Shown: in pieces, positions 1-5,879 of the stretch
How positions within the stretch are numbered: the stretch's first letter is position 1
Layout of the letters: each line of letters opens with the position of its first letter
From: Acidimicrobiia bacterium
Lineage (GTDB): Bacteria > Actinomycetota > Acidimicrobiia > UBA5794 > UBA11373
Reading direction: 5' to 3'
Length of the DNA: 8,352 nt
Assembly: GCA_025456165.1 (NCBI GenBank)
Contig: JALOLI010000036.1
Location: 1 to 8,352 of the forward strand
Translations under genes and position numbers: made by a program
Notes under the pieces: model-generated
The model's input: the letters and a program-made list of their open reading frames with translations, nothing else
The model's database searches: none
Told to the model about the DNA's origin: nothing

Positions 1-525
1 CTGGGCCTCGGCGGCTGGACGTTCACCGGCTACATCTCCCGCTTCGTCATGGGCGGCGGGGACGTGCCGGGCATGGGCTTCCGCTTCCAGGAGGCCAAGT
101 CCGGGCCCTCGGTCGCGGTCGGCCGCGACGGCCACTTCGAGGCCTTCTGCCCGCCCTACTACACCGACATGCACGAGGCGGTCGACGCCTTCATGGCGAT
201 GAAGTGGGCGGCCATGGACCCCGACGTGCCCAAGCCCTACAAGGAGCCGGACAAGGTCGTCTCGGCCATCCCCCGGCCCCACCCGGAGACCGTGGACCTG
301 GTCAAGGCCTACTGCCAGTACTGCATCGACACCTACGGCCGGTTCCCGGTCTACGTCGACCCGATGTACCAGCGCCTGACCTGCCAGGCCCAGCACGTGG
401 ACCCGGACTTCTACGCCGAGTACTACCCGCCGGGCTCGCTCACCGGCCAGCACCTGAACCACTTCCGCCGCTGGCACCCCGACACCTGCCAGCACGACGG
501 GAACCCGCCGCTGCGCGAGGCCTGA
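1..525 (+). CDS. C-terminal part of an unrecognised protein (5' end outside window)
   Basis: The frame is open from base 1 and ends at a TGA at 523-525, giving 174 residues. An ATG at 49 exists, but the upstream codons are in frame, GC3-rich and encode plausible protein (LGLGGWTFTGYISRFV), so the real start lies outside the window. The visible part is rich in Gly and aromatic residues, with a GMGFRF segment, an FCPPYYTDMHEAVDAF segment and a Cys/His/Tyr-rich tail (AYCQYCIDTYGRFPVYVDP, then HVDPDFYAEYYPPG and NHFRRWHPD). The composition suggests a folded soluble protein; no membrane segment or signal is visible. I do not recognise the family. The clustered Cys and His residues could bind metal or a cofactor, but that is a guess. 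The gene converges on the collagen-like gene, with a shared hairpin between them. Confidence 0.8.
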   Translation: MGLGGWTFTGYISRFVMGGGDVPGMGFRFQEAKSGPSVAVGRDGHFEAFCPPYYTDMHEAVDAFMAMKWAAMDPDVPKPYKEPDKVVSAIPRPHPETVDLVKAYCQYCIDTYGRFPVYVDPMYQRLTCQAQHVDPDFYAEYYPPGSLTGQHLNHFRRWHPDTCQHDGNPPLREA

Positions 526-563
526 CGCCCGACGCGCGAGGACGCGACGCCCGGGCGACACCC

Positions 564-592
564 ACGAGGGGCCGGCCACGCCGGCCCCTCGT
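564..592. terminator. Perfect 13-bp hairpin between convergent genes, probable bidirectional terminator
   Basis: Bases 564-576 (ACGAGGGGCCGGC) are perfectly complementary to 580-592, with a 3-nt loop (CAC). The hairpin starts 39 nt after the stop at 525 and lies 13 nt past the stop of the leftward collagen-like gene at 605. There is a short T-containing tail (CGTT) on the + side but no real T run. Position and stem strength support termination from both sides; the lack of a long T tract is common in high-GC actinobacteria. Confidence 0.75.
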
Positions 593-604
593 CGTTCCGG
601 GACC

Positions 605-1495
605 TCACCGGCTCACGAAGTGGGCCTGCAGGCCGGCCGAGCCCACCGCGCTCCCGGCGGTGGTGAGCGGGCCACCCGAGGTCTGGGTCGCCGCGACGCT
701 CAGCCGGTCGCCGGCGGAGAGGGCGACCAGGCCCTGGACCTGCATCACGGTGGAGTCCTCGGCCGCCGGCCGGGCGCTGGTCACCGCGACGATGTCGCCG
801 TTGCGGCGGATCGACAGGAAGCGGGTGCCGGCGCCGTTGGTGGTCCAGCTCACGTGGGCCTGCACCTGGTAGCGACCGCTCACCGGCACCACGACCTCGT
901 CCTCGGCGCCCTGCGACTGCAGGCCGCGCCACATGCCCCCGGTGTCGAACCGCTCGGTGTCGAAGACCGCCACGTAGGGCACGTTGCTGGCCACCGCCAC
1001 CCCGCCCGCGGCCGTGGCGACGCTGACCGAGGGAAGCTGCGCGAGCTCGGCCGGGCCGACCACCCCGGCGCGGATCTGCGGCGAGGGGTAGGTGCCGGTG
1101 AGGTCGCCGCCGGCCGGGCCGGTCGCCGGGCCCTGGGGCCCCTGGGGACCCTGCGGGCCGGCCGGCCCCTGGGCCCCGGTGGCGCCCGCCGGCCCCTGGG
1201 CCCCGGTGGCGCCCGCCGGCCCCGGGAGACCCTGGGGTCCCTGGGGCCCCGGGGCGCCCTGACCACCCTGGGCGGGGACGGCGGCGGGAAGCTGACCGGC
1301 CTTGAAGTGACGCAGCGTGAGTGAGCGCAGCGCGACGTCGCGGCCGGCGATCGAGCGGTCGCGCACATCCCGGCCGGTGAGCGAGCCGTCCTTGACCTTG
1401 GCCCCGGTGATGAGGGACCCGGCGACGGCCGAGCCGGTGAGCGCCAGGGCGCAGGCGCCGGTGAGGATGAGGTGGGCGGGGCGGATGCGGGTCAT
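605..1495 (-). CDS. Secreted collagen-like protein with C1q/TNF-like C-terminal domain
   Basis: The protein has 296 residues. Start: ATG at 1495, preceded by GAGGGG (1505-1510) at 9 nt. A longer open frame exists, but its first 57 residues cross the end of the glycosylase gene and do not look like protein. Residues 1-26 form a Sec signal peptide (MTRIRP, a hydrophobic core, then AVA|G). Residues 36-65 hold three roughly 10-residue repeats of the type [18 protein letters not shown]. Residues 77-124 are an uninterrupted Gly-X-Y collagen stretch of about 16 triplets rich in Pro, Gln and Ala. [11 protein letters not shown] junction follows (130-139). Residues 170-296 resemble a C1q/TNF jelly-roll ([41 protein letters not shown]). 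It is probably a trimeric exported surface or spore/biofilm protein; the ligand is unknown. The gene is 77 bp after the glycosylase stop. Confidence 0.85.
   Translation of the reverse strand: MTRIRPAHLILTGACALALTGSAVAGSLITGAKVKDGSLTGRDVRDRSIAGRDVALRSLTLRHFKAGQLPAAVPAQGGQGAPGPQGPQGLPGPAGATGAQGPAGATGAQGPAGPQGPQGPQGPATGPAGGDLTGTYPSPQIRAGVVGPAELAQLPSVSVATAAGGVAVASNVPYVAVFDTERFDTGGMWRGLQSQGAEDEVVVPVSGRYQVQAHVSWTTNGAGTRFLSIRRNGDIVAVTSARPAAEDSTVMQVQGLVALSAGDRLSVAATQTSGGPLTTAGSAVGSAGLQAHFVSR
1164..1217 (-). repeat. Perfect tandem 27-bp duplication inside the collagen-like repeat
   Basis: Bases 1164-1190 and 1191-1217 are identical. Each unit encodes nine residues, three Gly-X-Y triplets (GAQ-GPA-GAT type). 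Because they are identical at the DNA level, including third positions, the duplication looks recent, and this stretch may vary in length between strains by slippage or recombination. Confidence 0.9.
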
Positions 1496-1572
1496 CTTGA
1501 GGATCCCCTCGGTCCGGGTGATGGGTACGCCCCCTCCAACCCTGTCCCGGCCCCGGCCTGACGGCCCATTTG

Positions 1573-2337
1573 TTAAGTCCCGGCGGCGCCCTGCTCGGCC
1601 GCACACCACCAGGTGGTCCGCCCGCCGACCACCCCGCGTGCCATCTCGGCCCCGCACCGGGGGCACTCGCCCCCCGGCCGGCGATGGGGGATCACCACCC
1701 CGGTGTGCACGCCTCCCAGGCGCGTGGCCCGGCGGATCCCCGCCCGCAGGTGACGCCGCAGCGCGTCGAGCTCGGGCACCGAGAGCGCACCGGCCGGCCG
1801 GTGCGGGTCCTGGCCCGCCTGCCAGAGCACCTCGTCGGCCAGGAGGTTCCCCACCCCGGCGATCACCGCCTGGTCCATGAGCCGGGCCTTGAGCGGGGCG
1901 GTGCCCTGCCCGACCCGTCGGCGGAACGCCTCGCGCGTGACCTCTGCGGCGTCCGGGCCGATCCGCGAGTGGTCGGGGTCGAGGACCATGCGCCCCAGAC
2001 GGCGCGGATCCCTGAGCCAGAGCGCCCCGCCGTCGGCGAACTCGATCCGGGCCCGGCCGTGGCGCGGCGGCGCGGCGGGGTCGATGAGGATGCGCCCGCT
2101 CATGCCCAGGTGCAGGCCGAGCTCAGGACCCGTCCCGGCGTCGGTCTCGAGCCACATGTGCTTCCCGCGCCGGCACGCCGCGGTGATCGTCCGGCCCCGC
2201 AGGGCGGCGTCGATCTCCCCCGCGGCGTGCGGCCGGCACACGAAGTCATCGGTGTCGTCCACCGCCGCCACCACCCGCCCGAGCGCCCGCTCGGCGATCA
2301 GGGCCCGCGCCCGCTCGACCTCCACGATCTCCGGCAC
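1573..2337 (-). CDS. Fpg/Nei-family DNA glycosylase (formamidopyrimidine/endonuclease VIII type)
   Basis: The protein has 254 residues. Start is GTG at 2337, fixed by the required N-terminal MPE: Pro2 is the Schiff-base nucleophile and Glu3 the acid of this family. No clear Shine-Dalgarno precedes it. The family excises oxidised bases and cuts the AP site by beta/delta elimination. Visible landmarks: Lys59 (RRGKHMWLE), the HLGMSGR loop (77-82), LRDPRRLG (108-115), the helix-two-turn-helix with Asn164 (AGVGNLLADEVLW) and a C-terminal zinc finger with Cys225, Cys228 and Cys245 plus Arg240, the expected DNA-contacting Arg. The fourth zinc ligand is Glu248 where Cys is expected. The position equal to E. 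coli Fpg Phe110 is Leu, so Fpg versus Nei specificity cannot be set from sequence alone. The gene follows the HTH gene by 90 bp on the same strand and ends in TAA. Confidence 0.9.
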   Translation of the reverse strand: MPEIVEVERARALIAERALGRVVAAVDDTDDFVCRPHAAGEIDAALRGRTITAACRRGKHMWLETDAGTGPELGLHLGMSGRILIDPAAPPRHGRARIEFADGGALWLRDPRRLGRMVLDPDHSRIGPDAAEVTREAFRRRVGQGTAPLKARLMDQAVIAGVGNLLADEVLWQAGQDPHRPAGALSVPELDALRRHLRAGIRRATRLGGVHTGVVIPHRRPGGECPRCGAEMARGVVGGRTTWWCAAEQGAAGT

Positions 2338-2404
2338 GCCGTGATGATCGCGCGCGGCGACGTCCGGGGTGGGTCGGTACGGGCCGCGGCCTCCCGCACC
2401 GACT

Positions 2405-2419
2405 CGGGGCCGCGCCCCG
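2405..2419 (-). terminator. Short GC hairpin after the HTH gene, possible weak terminator
   Basis: CGGGGC (2405-2410) pairs with GCCCCG (2414-2419) across a 3-nt loop. It lies 8 nt beyond the stop of the HTH gene and 67 nt before the glycosylase start. The stem is only 6 bp, with no T tract, in a very GC-rich region, so it could be chance. Confidence 0.3.
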
Positions 2420-2427
2420 GCCGCGCC

Positions 2428-2826
2428 CTACCGGATCCGGGCCAGCGCCAGCATCGCCCAGGCGAAGCCCCGCCCGGGGATCGAGCGGCGCCGGGGCGGC
2501 CGGGCCACCGCCCGCTGGAGCACCCCCACGCGCTCGGCCAGGAGATCGCGCTCATCGCGCAGGGCGTCGCGCTCGGCCACGACGGCGGCGAGGTCGGCCA
2601 CCAGGCGGTCGCGCTCGGCGCGCACGGCGGCGAGGGCCGGGCCCTCGCCCTTCTCGGCCTGCAACTGCTCGACGCTGCCCGGGTCGATCAGGGTGCGCTG
2701 GGCGCCGGCCGGGCCGCTGGTCTCGCCGGCCAGACGGCCGGCGCGCAGGTACCGCCACACGGTCCGCTCCGACACGCCGAGCGCGCGGGCGGCCTGGGCC
2801 ACGGTGATGTGGTGGGGATCGTCCAT
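2428..2826 (-). CDS. Small helix-turn-helix protein with coiled-coil tail
   Basis: The protein has 132 residues; ATG at 2826, TAG stop. The frame is open further upstream, but that part lies over the MaoC gene and is a shadow. Residues 7-31 form a MerR/excisionase-like helix-turn-helix (ITVAQAARALGVSERTVWRYLRAGRL), which reads like a DNA-binding domain. Residues about 63-107 are a strong coiled coil (VRAERDRLVADLAAVVAERDALRDERD and on), probably a dimerisation rod. A basic patch (RPPRRRSIPGR, 109-119) and a short hydrophobic end follow. It is shorter than full MerR regulators and has no effector domain. Likely role: a dimeric transcriptional regulator or DNA-organising protein; the target is unknown. 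The start has only a poorly spaced GGTGGGG in front of it. Twin palindromes at 2843-2882, just upstream, may be its own operator. Confidence 0.75.
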   Translation of the reverse strand: MDDPHHITVAQAARALGVSERTVWRYLRAGRLAGETSGPAGAQRTLIDPGSVEQLQAEKGEGPALAAVRAERDRLVADLAAVVAERDALRDERDLLAERVGVLQRAVARPPRRRSIPGRGFAWAMLALARIR

Positions 2827-2842
2827 GCCCCACCGGTTCGCC

Positions 2843-2882
2843 GCCGGGCGCCCGACTCCTTGACAGGGGCCGGGCGCCCGAC
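2843..2882. repeat. Two identical 14-bp repeats, each holding a 10-bp palindrome; candidate operator or terminator
   Basis: GCCGGGCGCCCGAC occurs at 2843-2856 and again at 2869-2882, 12 bp apart. Each contains the perfect palindrome CGGGCGCCCG (2845-2854 and 2871-2880). The pair sits 17-56 nt upstream of the HTH gene start and 22 nt past the MaoC stop. It fits a double operator for the HTH protein. Equally, the two copies can pair with each other as a 10-bp stem with a 16-nt loop, which would act as a terminator for the MaoC gene. Both could be true. Confidence 0.6.
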
Positions 2883-2903
2883 AGGGCGTCAGTACGCGAG
2901 CCG

Positions 2904-3359
2904 CTACTCGGTCGGCTTGCGCTGGATCAGCATGTTCCACTGACCCTTCTGCACGACCTTGTCCTCCTGGTTGAGGACCTCGATCTCGTAGATGCACCAC
3001 CCCTGCTTGGGGTTCTTGTGCTCGCTCTTCTCCCCGATCACCCGGCGCACCCGCACGGTGTCGCCGAAGAAGACCGGCGCCCGGAACGCCCACTCCTTCA
3101 GGCCCACGAAGGCGGCGGTGGCGATCTTGGGCTCCATCTTCTCCACCTGCAGACCGGTGGCGATGGAGGTCACCAGCATGCCGTGGGCCACGCGCTTGCC
3201 GAACACCGACTCGCTGGCCCGCACCTCGTCGATGTGGAACCAGTTGAAGTCGCCCGACACGCCGCAGAAGTTCACGACGTCGGCCTCGGTGATGGTGCGG
3301 TTCAGCGACACCGCCTCATCACCCGGGTTCAGCTCCTCCCAGAACAGACGCTCAGCCAC
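2904..3359 (-). CDS. MaoC-like (R)-specific enoyl-CoA hydratase/dehydratase
   Basis: The protein has 151 residues, the usual size of a single hot-dog MaoC domain. Start is GTG at 3359 with a strong GAGGAGG (3364-3370) 4 nt upstream; stop TAG. The hydratase motif is present: GDFNWFHID with Asp37, Asn39 and His42, where Asp and His are the catalytic pair of (R)-hydratases. RVAHGML follows (56-62), then AFRAPVFFGDTVRVRR (about 90-105), typical of the hot-dog fold. It probably hydrates or dehydrates a CoA-ester (trans-2-enoyl-CoA to 3-hydroxyacyl-CoA) as a cytosolic dimer. The substrate cannot be told from sequence. The motif has NWFH where NPLH/NPIH is more usual, so the acyl pocket may differ. 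It lies downstream of the aminotransferase, separated by 174 bp with a strong hairpin, so it probably has its own promoter. Confidence 0.88.
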   Translation of the reverse strand: MAERLFWEELNPGDEAVSLNRTITEADVVNFCGVSGDFNWFHIDEVRASESVFGKRVAHGMLVTSIATGLQVEKMEPKIATAAFVGLKEWAFRAPVFFGDTVRVRRVIGEKSEHKNPKQGWCIYEIEVLNQEDKVVQKGQWNMLIQRKPTE

Positions 3360-3402
3360 ACGGCCTCCTCAAGGTCGCTCCGACATGCCCGCACGCAGGC
3401 AC

Positions 3403-3421
3403 GCCCCGCACCGGGCGGGGC
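3403..3421 (-). other. 7-bp hairpin in the presumed leader of the MaoC gene
   Basis: GCCCCGC (3403-3409) pairs with GCGGGGC (3415-3421) across a 5-nt loop, 44-62 nt upstream of the MaoC start codon. It could be an mRNA leader structure or an operator. In such GC-rich DNA, chance is also possible. Confidence 0.3.
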
Positions 3422-3471
3422 ACCGCGGGGACGATACCGGCCGCGCGCCGGCCGGCCGCCCGACAAACGCA

Positions 3472-3509
3472 CCGCGCCCCCGCGCCGGACGGACCGGGCG
3501 GGGGCGCGG
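3472..3509 (-). terminator. Strong terminator hairpin of the aminotransferase gene
   Basis: CCGCGCCCCCGC (3472-3483) is perfectly complementary to 3498-3509. Inside the loop a further CCGG/CCGG pairing (3485-3488 with 3494-3497) extends the stem after a one-base bulge. It starts 24 nt beyond the aminotransferase stop (3534). On the - strand it is followed by TGCGTTTGT, which is T-rich for this window. This supports an intrinsic terminator separating the aminotransferase from the MaoC gene. Confidence 0.75.
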
Positions 3510-3533
3510 GGTGACGCCGGCAGGGGCGGGAGG

Positions 3534-4724
3534 CTAGAGCGCCTCGACGCCCTGGCGGATGCGGTCGATGCCCTCCTCAAGGACCTCATCCGGCGCGGCG
3601 TAGGTGATGCGCACGTGGCCCTCGCCCCGGTCGCCGAAGGCGTTGCCGGCCACCACGCCCACGCCGTGCTGCTCGATCAGGTAGTCGGCGAACTGCTGGG
3701 CGGTCATGCCGGTGCCGCGGATGTCGGGGAAGACATAGAACGATCCGTCGGGGGCCTGGCACTCGATGCCGTCGATGGCGTTCAGCGCGGCCACCACCTT
3801 GTCGCGCTTGGCCTGCAGGCGGCCCATCATGTCGGCGACCTGGTCCTGCGGGCCGGTCATCGCGGCCAGGGCCGCCATCTGCACGAACGCCGGCACGTTG
3901 GTGACGGAGTTCTGCTGGAAGATGTCCATGGTGGTGATCAGGTCGGCGTTGGCCACGCACCAGCCGATCCGGAAGCCGGTCATGATGTAGGTCTTGGAGA
4001 AGGTGTCGACCACGATCGAGCGGTCGGCCATGCCCTCCAGGTAGGAGATGCTCTTGTGCTCGGAGGGCGGGTAGACCATGTGGGAGAAGATCTCGTCGGT
4101 GAGCACCATCACGTTGCGCTCGCGGCAGATCTCGGCGATCTCCTCCAGCTGCCCCACCACCATGCCGTTGGGCCGCTGGGGGGTGTTGAGGATGAGCATC
4201 TTGGTGCGGGGGGTGATGAGGTTCTTGAGGGAGTCAAGGTCGAAGTGGAAGTCGGGCTCGACCAGCGGGGCGTAGACGACCTTGCCCCCGGCGTAGGTGA
4301 TCCAGAACTCATCCGGCGGGTAGCCGGGGTTGGGGAAGATGACCTCGTCGCCCTGGTCGACCAGGGTCAGCAGCGACTGGGTGAGGGCGTGCTTGGCGCC
4401 CATGGTCACCAGCACCTCCTCCCGCTTGGTCGGCCGCCCGCGGCGGGTCATCTCCTGGGCGATGGCGTCCCTGAGCTCGGGCATCCCGGGGCCGGGCACG
4501 TAGCGCACGTGGCCCTCGTGCACCGCGCGGGCGGCGGCCTCGTAGATGTGGGGGGCCGGGTAGAACTCATCCCCCTGGAAGTCGCCCTTCTCCATGTGGA
4601 TGACCCGCCGACCGGTCTCGCGCTCAAGCGCCTCGGCCTTGCGCATGGAGGCCCACTGCTTGGGCAGGACGAAATGGCTGGTGCGGCTCGAGAGCGGGAG
4701 CTTGAAGTCGGTCGCGGTGGTCAT
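3534..4724 (-). CDS. Fold-type I PLP-dependent aminotransferase (class I/II, AAT-like)
   Basis: The protein has 396 residues, the normal family size. ATG at 4724 with AAAGGAG (4734-4740) 9 nt upstream; stop TAG. It should transfer an amino group from an amino acid to a 2-oxo acid in the cytosol, with PLP on Lys244. Landmarks: GxGxxxLR around 78-85, PGYPP (133-137), Asp210 (VLTDEIF, pyridine N contact), Lys244 in FSKTYIMTGFRIGW (Schiff-base Lys; Arg252 for phosphate) and Arg372 (HVRITYA, equal to AAT Arg386 that binds the substrate carboxylate). Oddity: the usual NPTG motif reads NTPQRPNG, so the residue equal to AAT Asn194 is Arg184, and DEIF puts Phe213 where Tyr225 is expected. Both normally contact the PLP O3'. 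Substrate unknown. The gene follows iclR by 82 bp on the same strand, which hints at control by it. Confidence 0.92.
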   Translation of the reverse strand: MTTATDFKLPLSSRTSHFVLPKQWASMRKAEALERETGRRVIHMEKGDFQGDEFYPAPHIYEAAARAVHEGHVRYVPGPGMPELRDAIAQEMTRRGRPTKREEVLVTMGAKHALTQSLLTLVDQGDEVIFPNPGYPPDEFWITYAGGKVVYAPLVEPDFHFDLDSLKNLITPRTKMLILNTPQRPNGMVVGQLEEIAEICRERNVMVLTDEIFSHMVYPPSEHKSISYLEGMADRSIVVDTFSKTYIMTGFRIGWCVANADLITTMDIFQQNSVTNVPAFVQMAALAAMTGPQDQVADMMGRLQAKRDKVVAALNAIDGIECQAPDGSFYVFPDIRGTGMTAQQFADYLIEQHGVGVVAGNAFGDRGEGHVRITYAAPDEVLEEGIDRIRQGVEAL

Positions 4725-4768
4725 CGGGCGGTGCTCCTTTTCTGGTGCGAGGTGGAGGGGGAGGGACG

Positions 4769-4778
4769 GGTCGCGACC
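4769..4778. promoter_or_regulatory. 10-bp palindrome upstream of the aminotransferase
   Basis: GGTCGCGACC is a perfect palindrome 45-54 nt upstream of the aminotransferase start, in the 82-bp gap after iclR. The position would suit an operator. It has no second copy that I could find near another gene here, so this is weak evidence. Confidence 0.2.
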
Positions 4779-4806
4779 GACCGGGGGCCGGCGCGGGGGG
4801 CGGGCC

Positions 4807-5775
4807 TCACGGCCCGGTGCGGAGCGCCGCGGGCGGGCGCTCCGGGGTCGTGGTGGCCCGCACCCGGCGGGCGGCCTGGGCATAGACCTGCGACTGGCCG
4901 GCGCCGAGGCGCCGCGACAGGCCGCGGGCGGCGCTCATGACCAGGTCGGCGAGGGCGTCCACACGGGCCGGGGTCACCCGGGTGACCGGGCCCCCGATCC
5001 CGATGGCCGCCACGACCTGGCCGGTGTGGTCGAGGATGGGCGCGCCGATGCAGCGCAGGCCCTCGTCGTACTCCTCATCATCCACCGCATACCCCTGCTC
5101 GCGGATGCGCTGGAGCTCGGCCTCGAGCCGCTCGGGGTCGGCGATGGTGTGGGGGGTGTAGGCGGCCATCCCCCGCTCGGCGAGGATCTCGCGCACCGCC
5201 GGGAAGGACAGGTCCGCGAGCAGCACCTTGCCGAGGCTGGTGGCGTGGGCCGGGTACCCGCGGCCCATGGCCGAGGGGATCCGGAGCGCCCGGCGCGCCT
5301 CCACCTTCTCGATGTAGATCGCCTCGCCGCCGTCCAGCACGGCCAGGTGCCCGGTCTCGCCGGAGTCGCGCACCAGCCCCTCCAGGAAGGGGAGCGCCTC
5401 GTCCCAGAGGCTCATCTGCTGCAGGACCTGTCCGCCGAGCTCGAAGATCCTGAGGCCCAGCCGGTAGCGCTGGGAGCGGGCGTTGCGCTCCACCAGCCCG
5501 GAGGCCTCCAGGTTCACCAGGAAGCGGTGCACGGTGGACTTGTGCAGGCCGAGCCGCTCGGCGATCTCGGTCACCCCGAGCTCGGGCTGCTCCGGGCTGA
5601 AGGCCCCGAGGATCGCCACCACCCGCTCGACCGCCTGGATGCGGTAGCGACCCGCCGGCCGCGCCGCGGCGCGGTCCGGATCGACGGGTTCGTGGATGAG
5701 GATCTCGGCCAGTTTCGTGTCTCGCGATGTGAACCGGTGTCTTGTAACGGGTGCGACGAGGCCGATGGATACCAT
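4807..5775 (-). CDS. IclR-family transcriptional regulator
   Basis: The frame gives 322 residues from the ATG at 5775; stop TGA. Residues 44-106 are the winged helix-turn-helix (RYRIQAVERVVAILGAF; TEIAERLGLHKSTVHRFLVNLE; GLVERN and QRYRLGLRIFELG wing). Residues about 120-290 are the IclR effector domain (MGRGYPAHATSLGKVLLA at 170-187; DDEEYDEGLRCIGAPI at 232-247; GGPVTRV). IclR proteins bind small acids or CoA-pathway intermediates and control divergent or adjacent catabolic genes, here plausibly the crotonase operon and the aminotransferase. It is longer than the usual 250-270: about 40 extra residues in front and a basic 30-residue tail. The first about 21 codons (GTA, GCA, GTT, ACA, AGA, CGA, AAA) are unlike the rest, so the true start may be further in, for example CTG at 5712. 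The GTG codons at Val52-Val53 would cut into the HTH. Confidence 0.9.
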   Translation of the reverse strand: MVSIGLVAPVTRHRFTSRDTKLAEILIHEPVDPDRAAARPAGRYRIQAVERVVAILGAFSPEQPELGVTEIAERLGLHKSTVHRFLVNLEASGLVERNARSQRYRLGLRIFELGGQVLQQMSLWDEALPFLEGLVRDSGETGHLAVLDGGEAIYIEKVEARRALRIPSAMGRGYPAHATSLGKVLLADLSFPAVREILAERGMAAYTPHTIADPERLEAELQRIREQGYAVDDEEYDEGLRCIGAPILDHTGQVVAAIGIGGPVTRVTPARVDALADLVMSAARGLSRRLGAGQSQVYAQAARRVRATTTPERPPAALRTGP

Positions 5776-5879
5776 CCGCCCCGCGCGCCCGGCAAGGCGT
5801 ACGATCCGCTCCGGGCCAAGGGTCTCACCATGCGGGACAGAGTCTCAGTCTCGCACCGTGAAGTAGACAAGTCGGTATC
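5713..5879. promoter_or_regulatory. Divergent control region with repeated GTCTC sites (candidate IclR operators)
   Basis: This stretch is richer in A+T than anything around it. GTCTCGCNNNGTGAA occurs twice in the same orientation, at 5719-5733 and 5848-5862. The core GTCTC also occurs at 5822-5826 and 5842-5846, and AGTCTC is in tandem at 5841-5852. The upstream copy lies inside iclR if the 5775 start is used, but just in front of it if translation starts near 5712. A TATCAT (5876-5881) resembles a -10 box but overlaps the crotonase ATG and has no good -35. The promoter positions are therefore not settled. Confidence 0.45.

Noticed and set aside
1451..1465. Possible lipobox (LTGAC) in the collagen-like signal peptide
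   Set aside because: The Cys is at residue 15, too close to the N-terminus, and Leu is at -4 instead of -3; a normal AVA|G cleavage site follows later.
1496..1666. A 57-residue N-terminal extension of the collagen-like protein
   Set aside because: It overlaps the end of the glycosylase gene, and the start at 1495 has a Shine-Dalgarno and begins a proper signal peptide.
2856..2861. A perfect AAGGAG on the - strand
   Set aside because: It is 29 nt from the HTH start codon, with no closer ATG, GTG or TTG, so it cannot serve as that gene's ribosome-binding site.
2860..2865. A perfect TTGACA (-35 consensus) on the + strand between the twin palindromes
   Set aside because: No -10 box lies 16-18 bp downstream and no + strand gene follows, so it is probably chance.
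4801..4816. CGGGCC/GGCCCG hairpin over the iclR stop codon
   Set aside because: The stop codon sits in its loop and there is no T tract; a terminator would normally lie after the stop.
3018..4940. A 640-codon open frame on the + strand across the MaoC and aminotransferase genes
   Set aside because: It is a shadow of the two real - strand genes, with His/Gly/Leu-rich composition and no motif.
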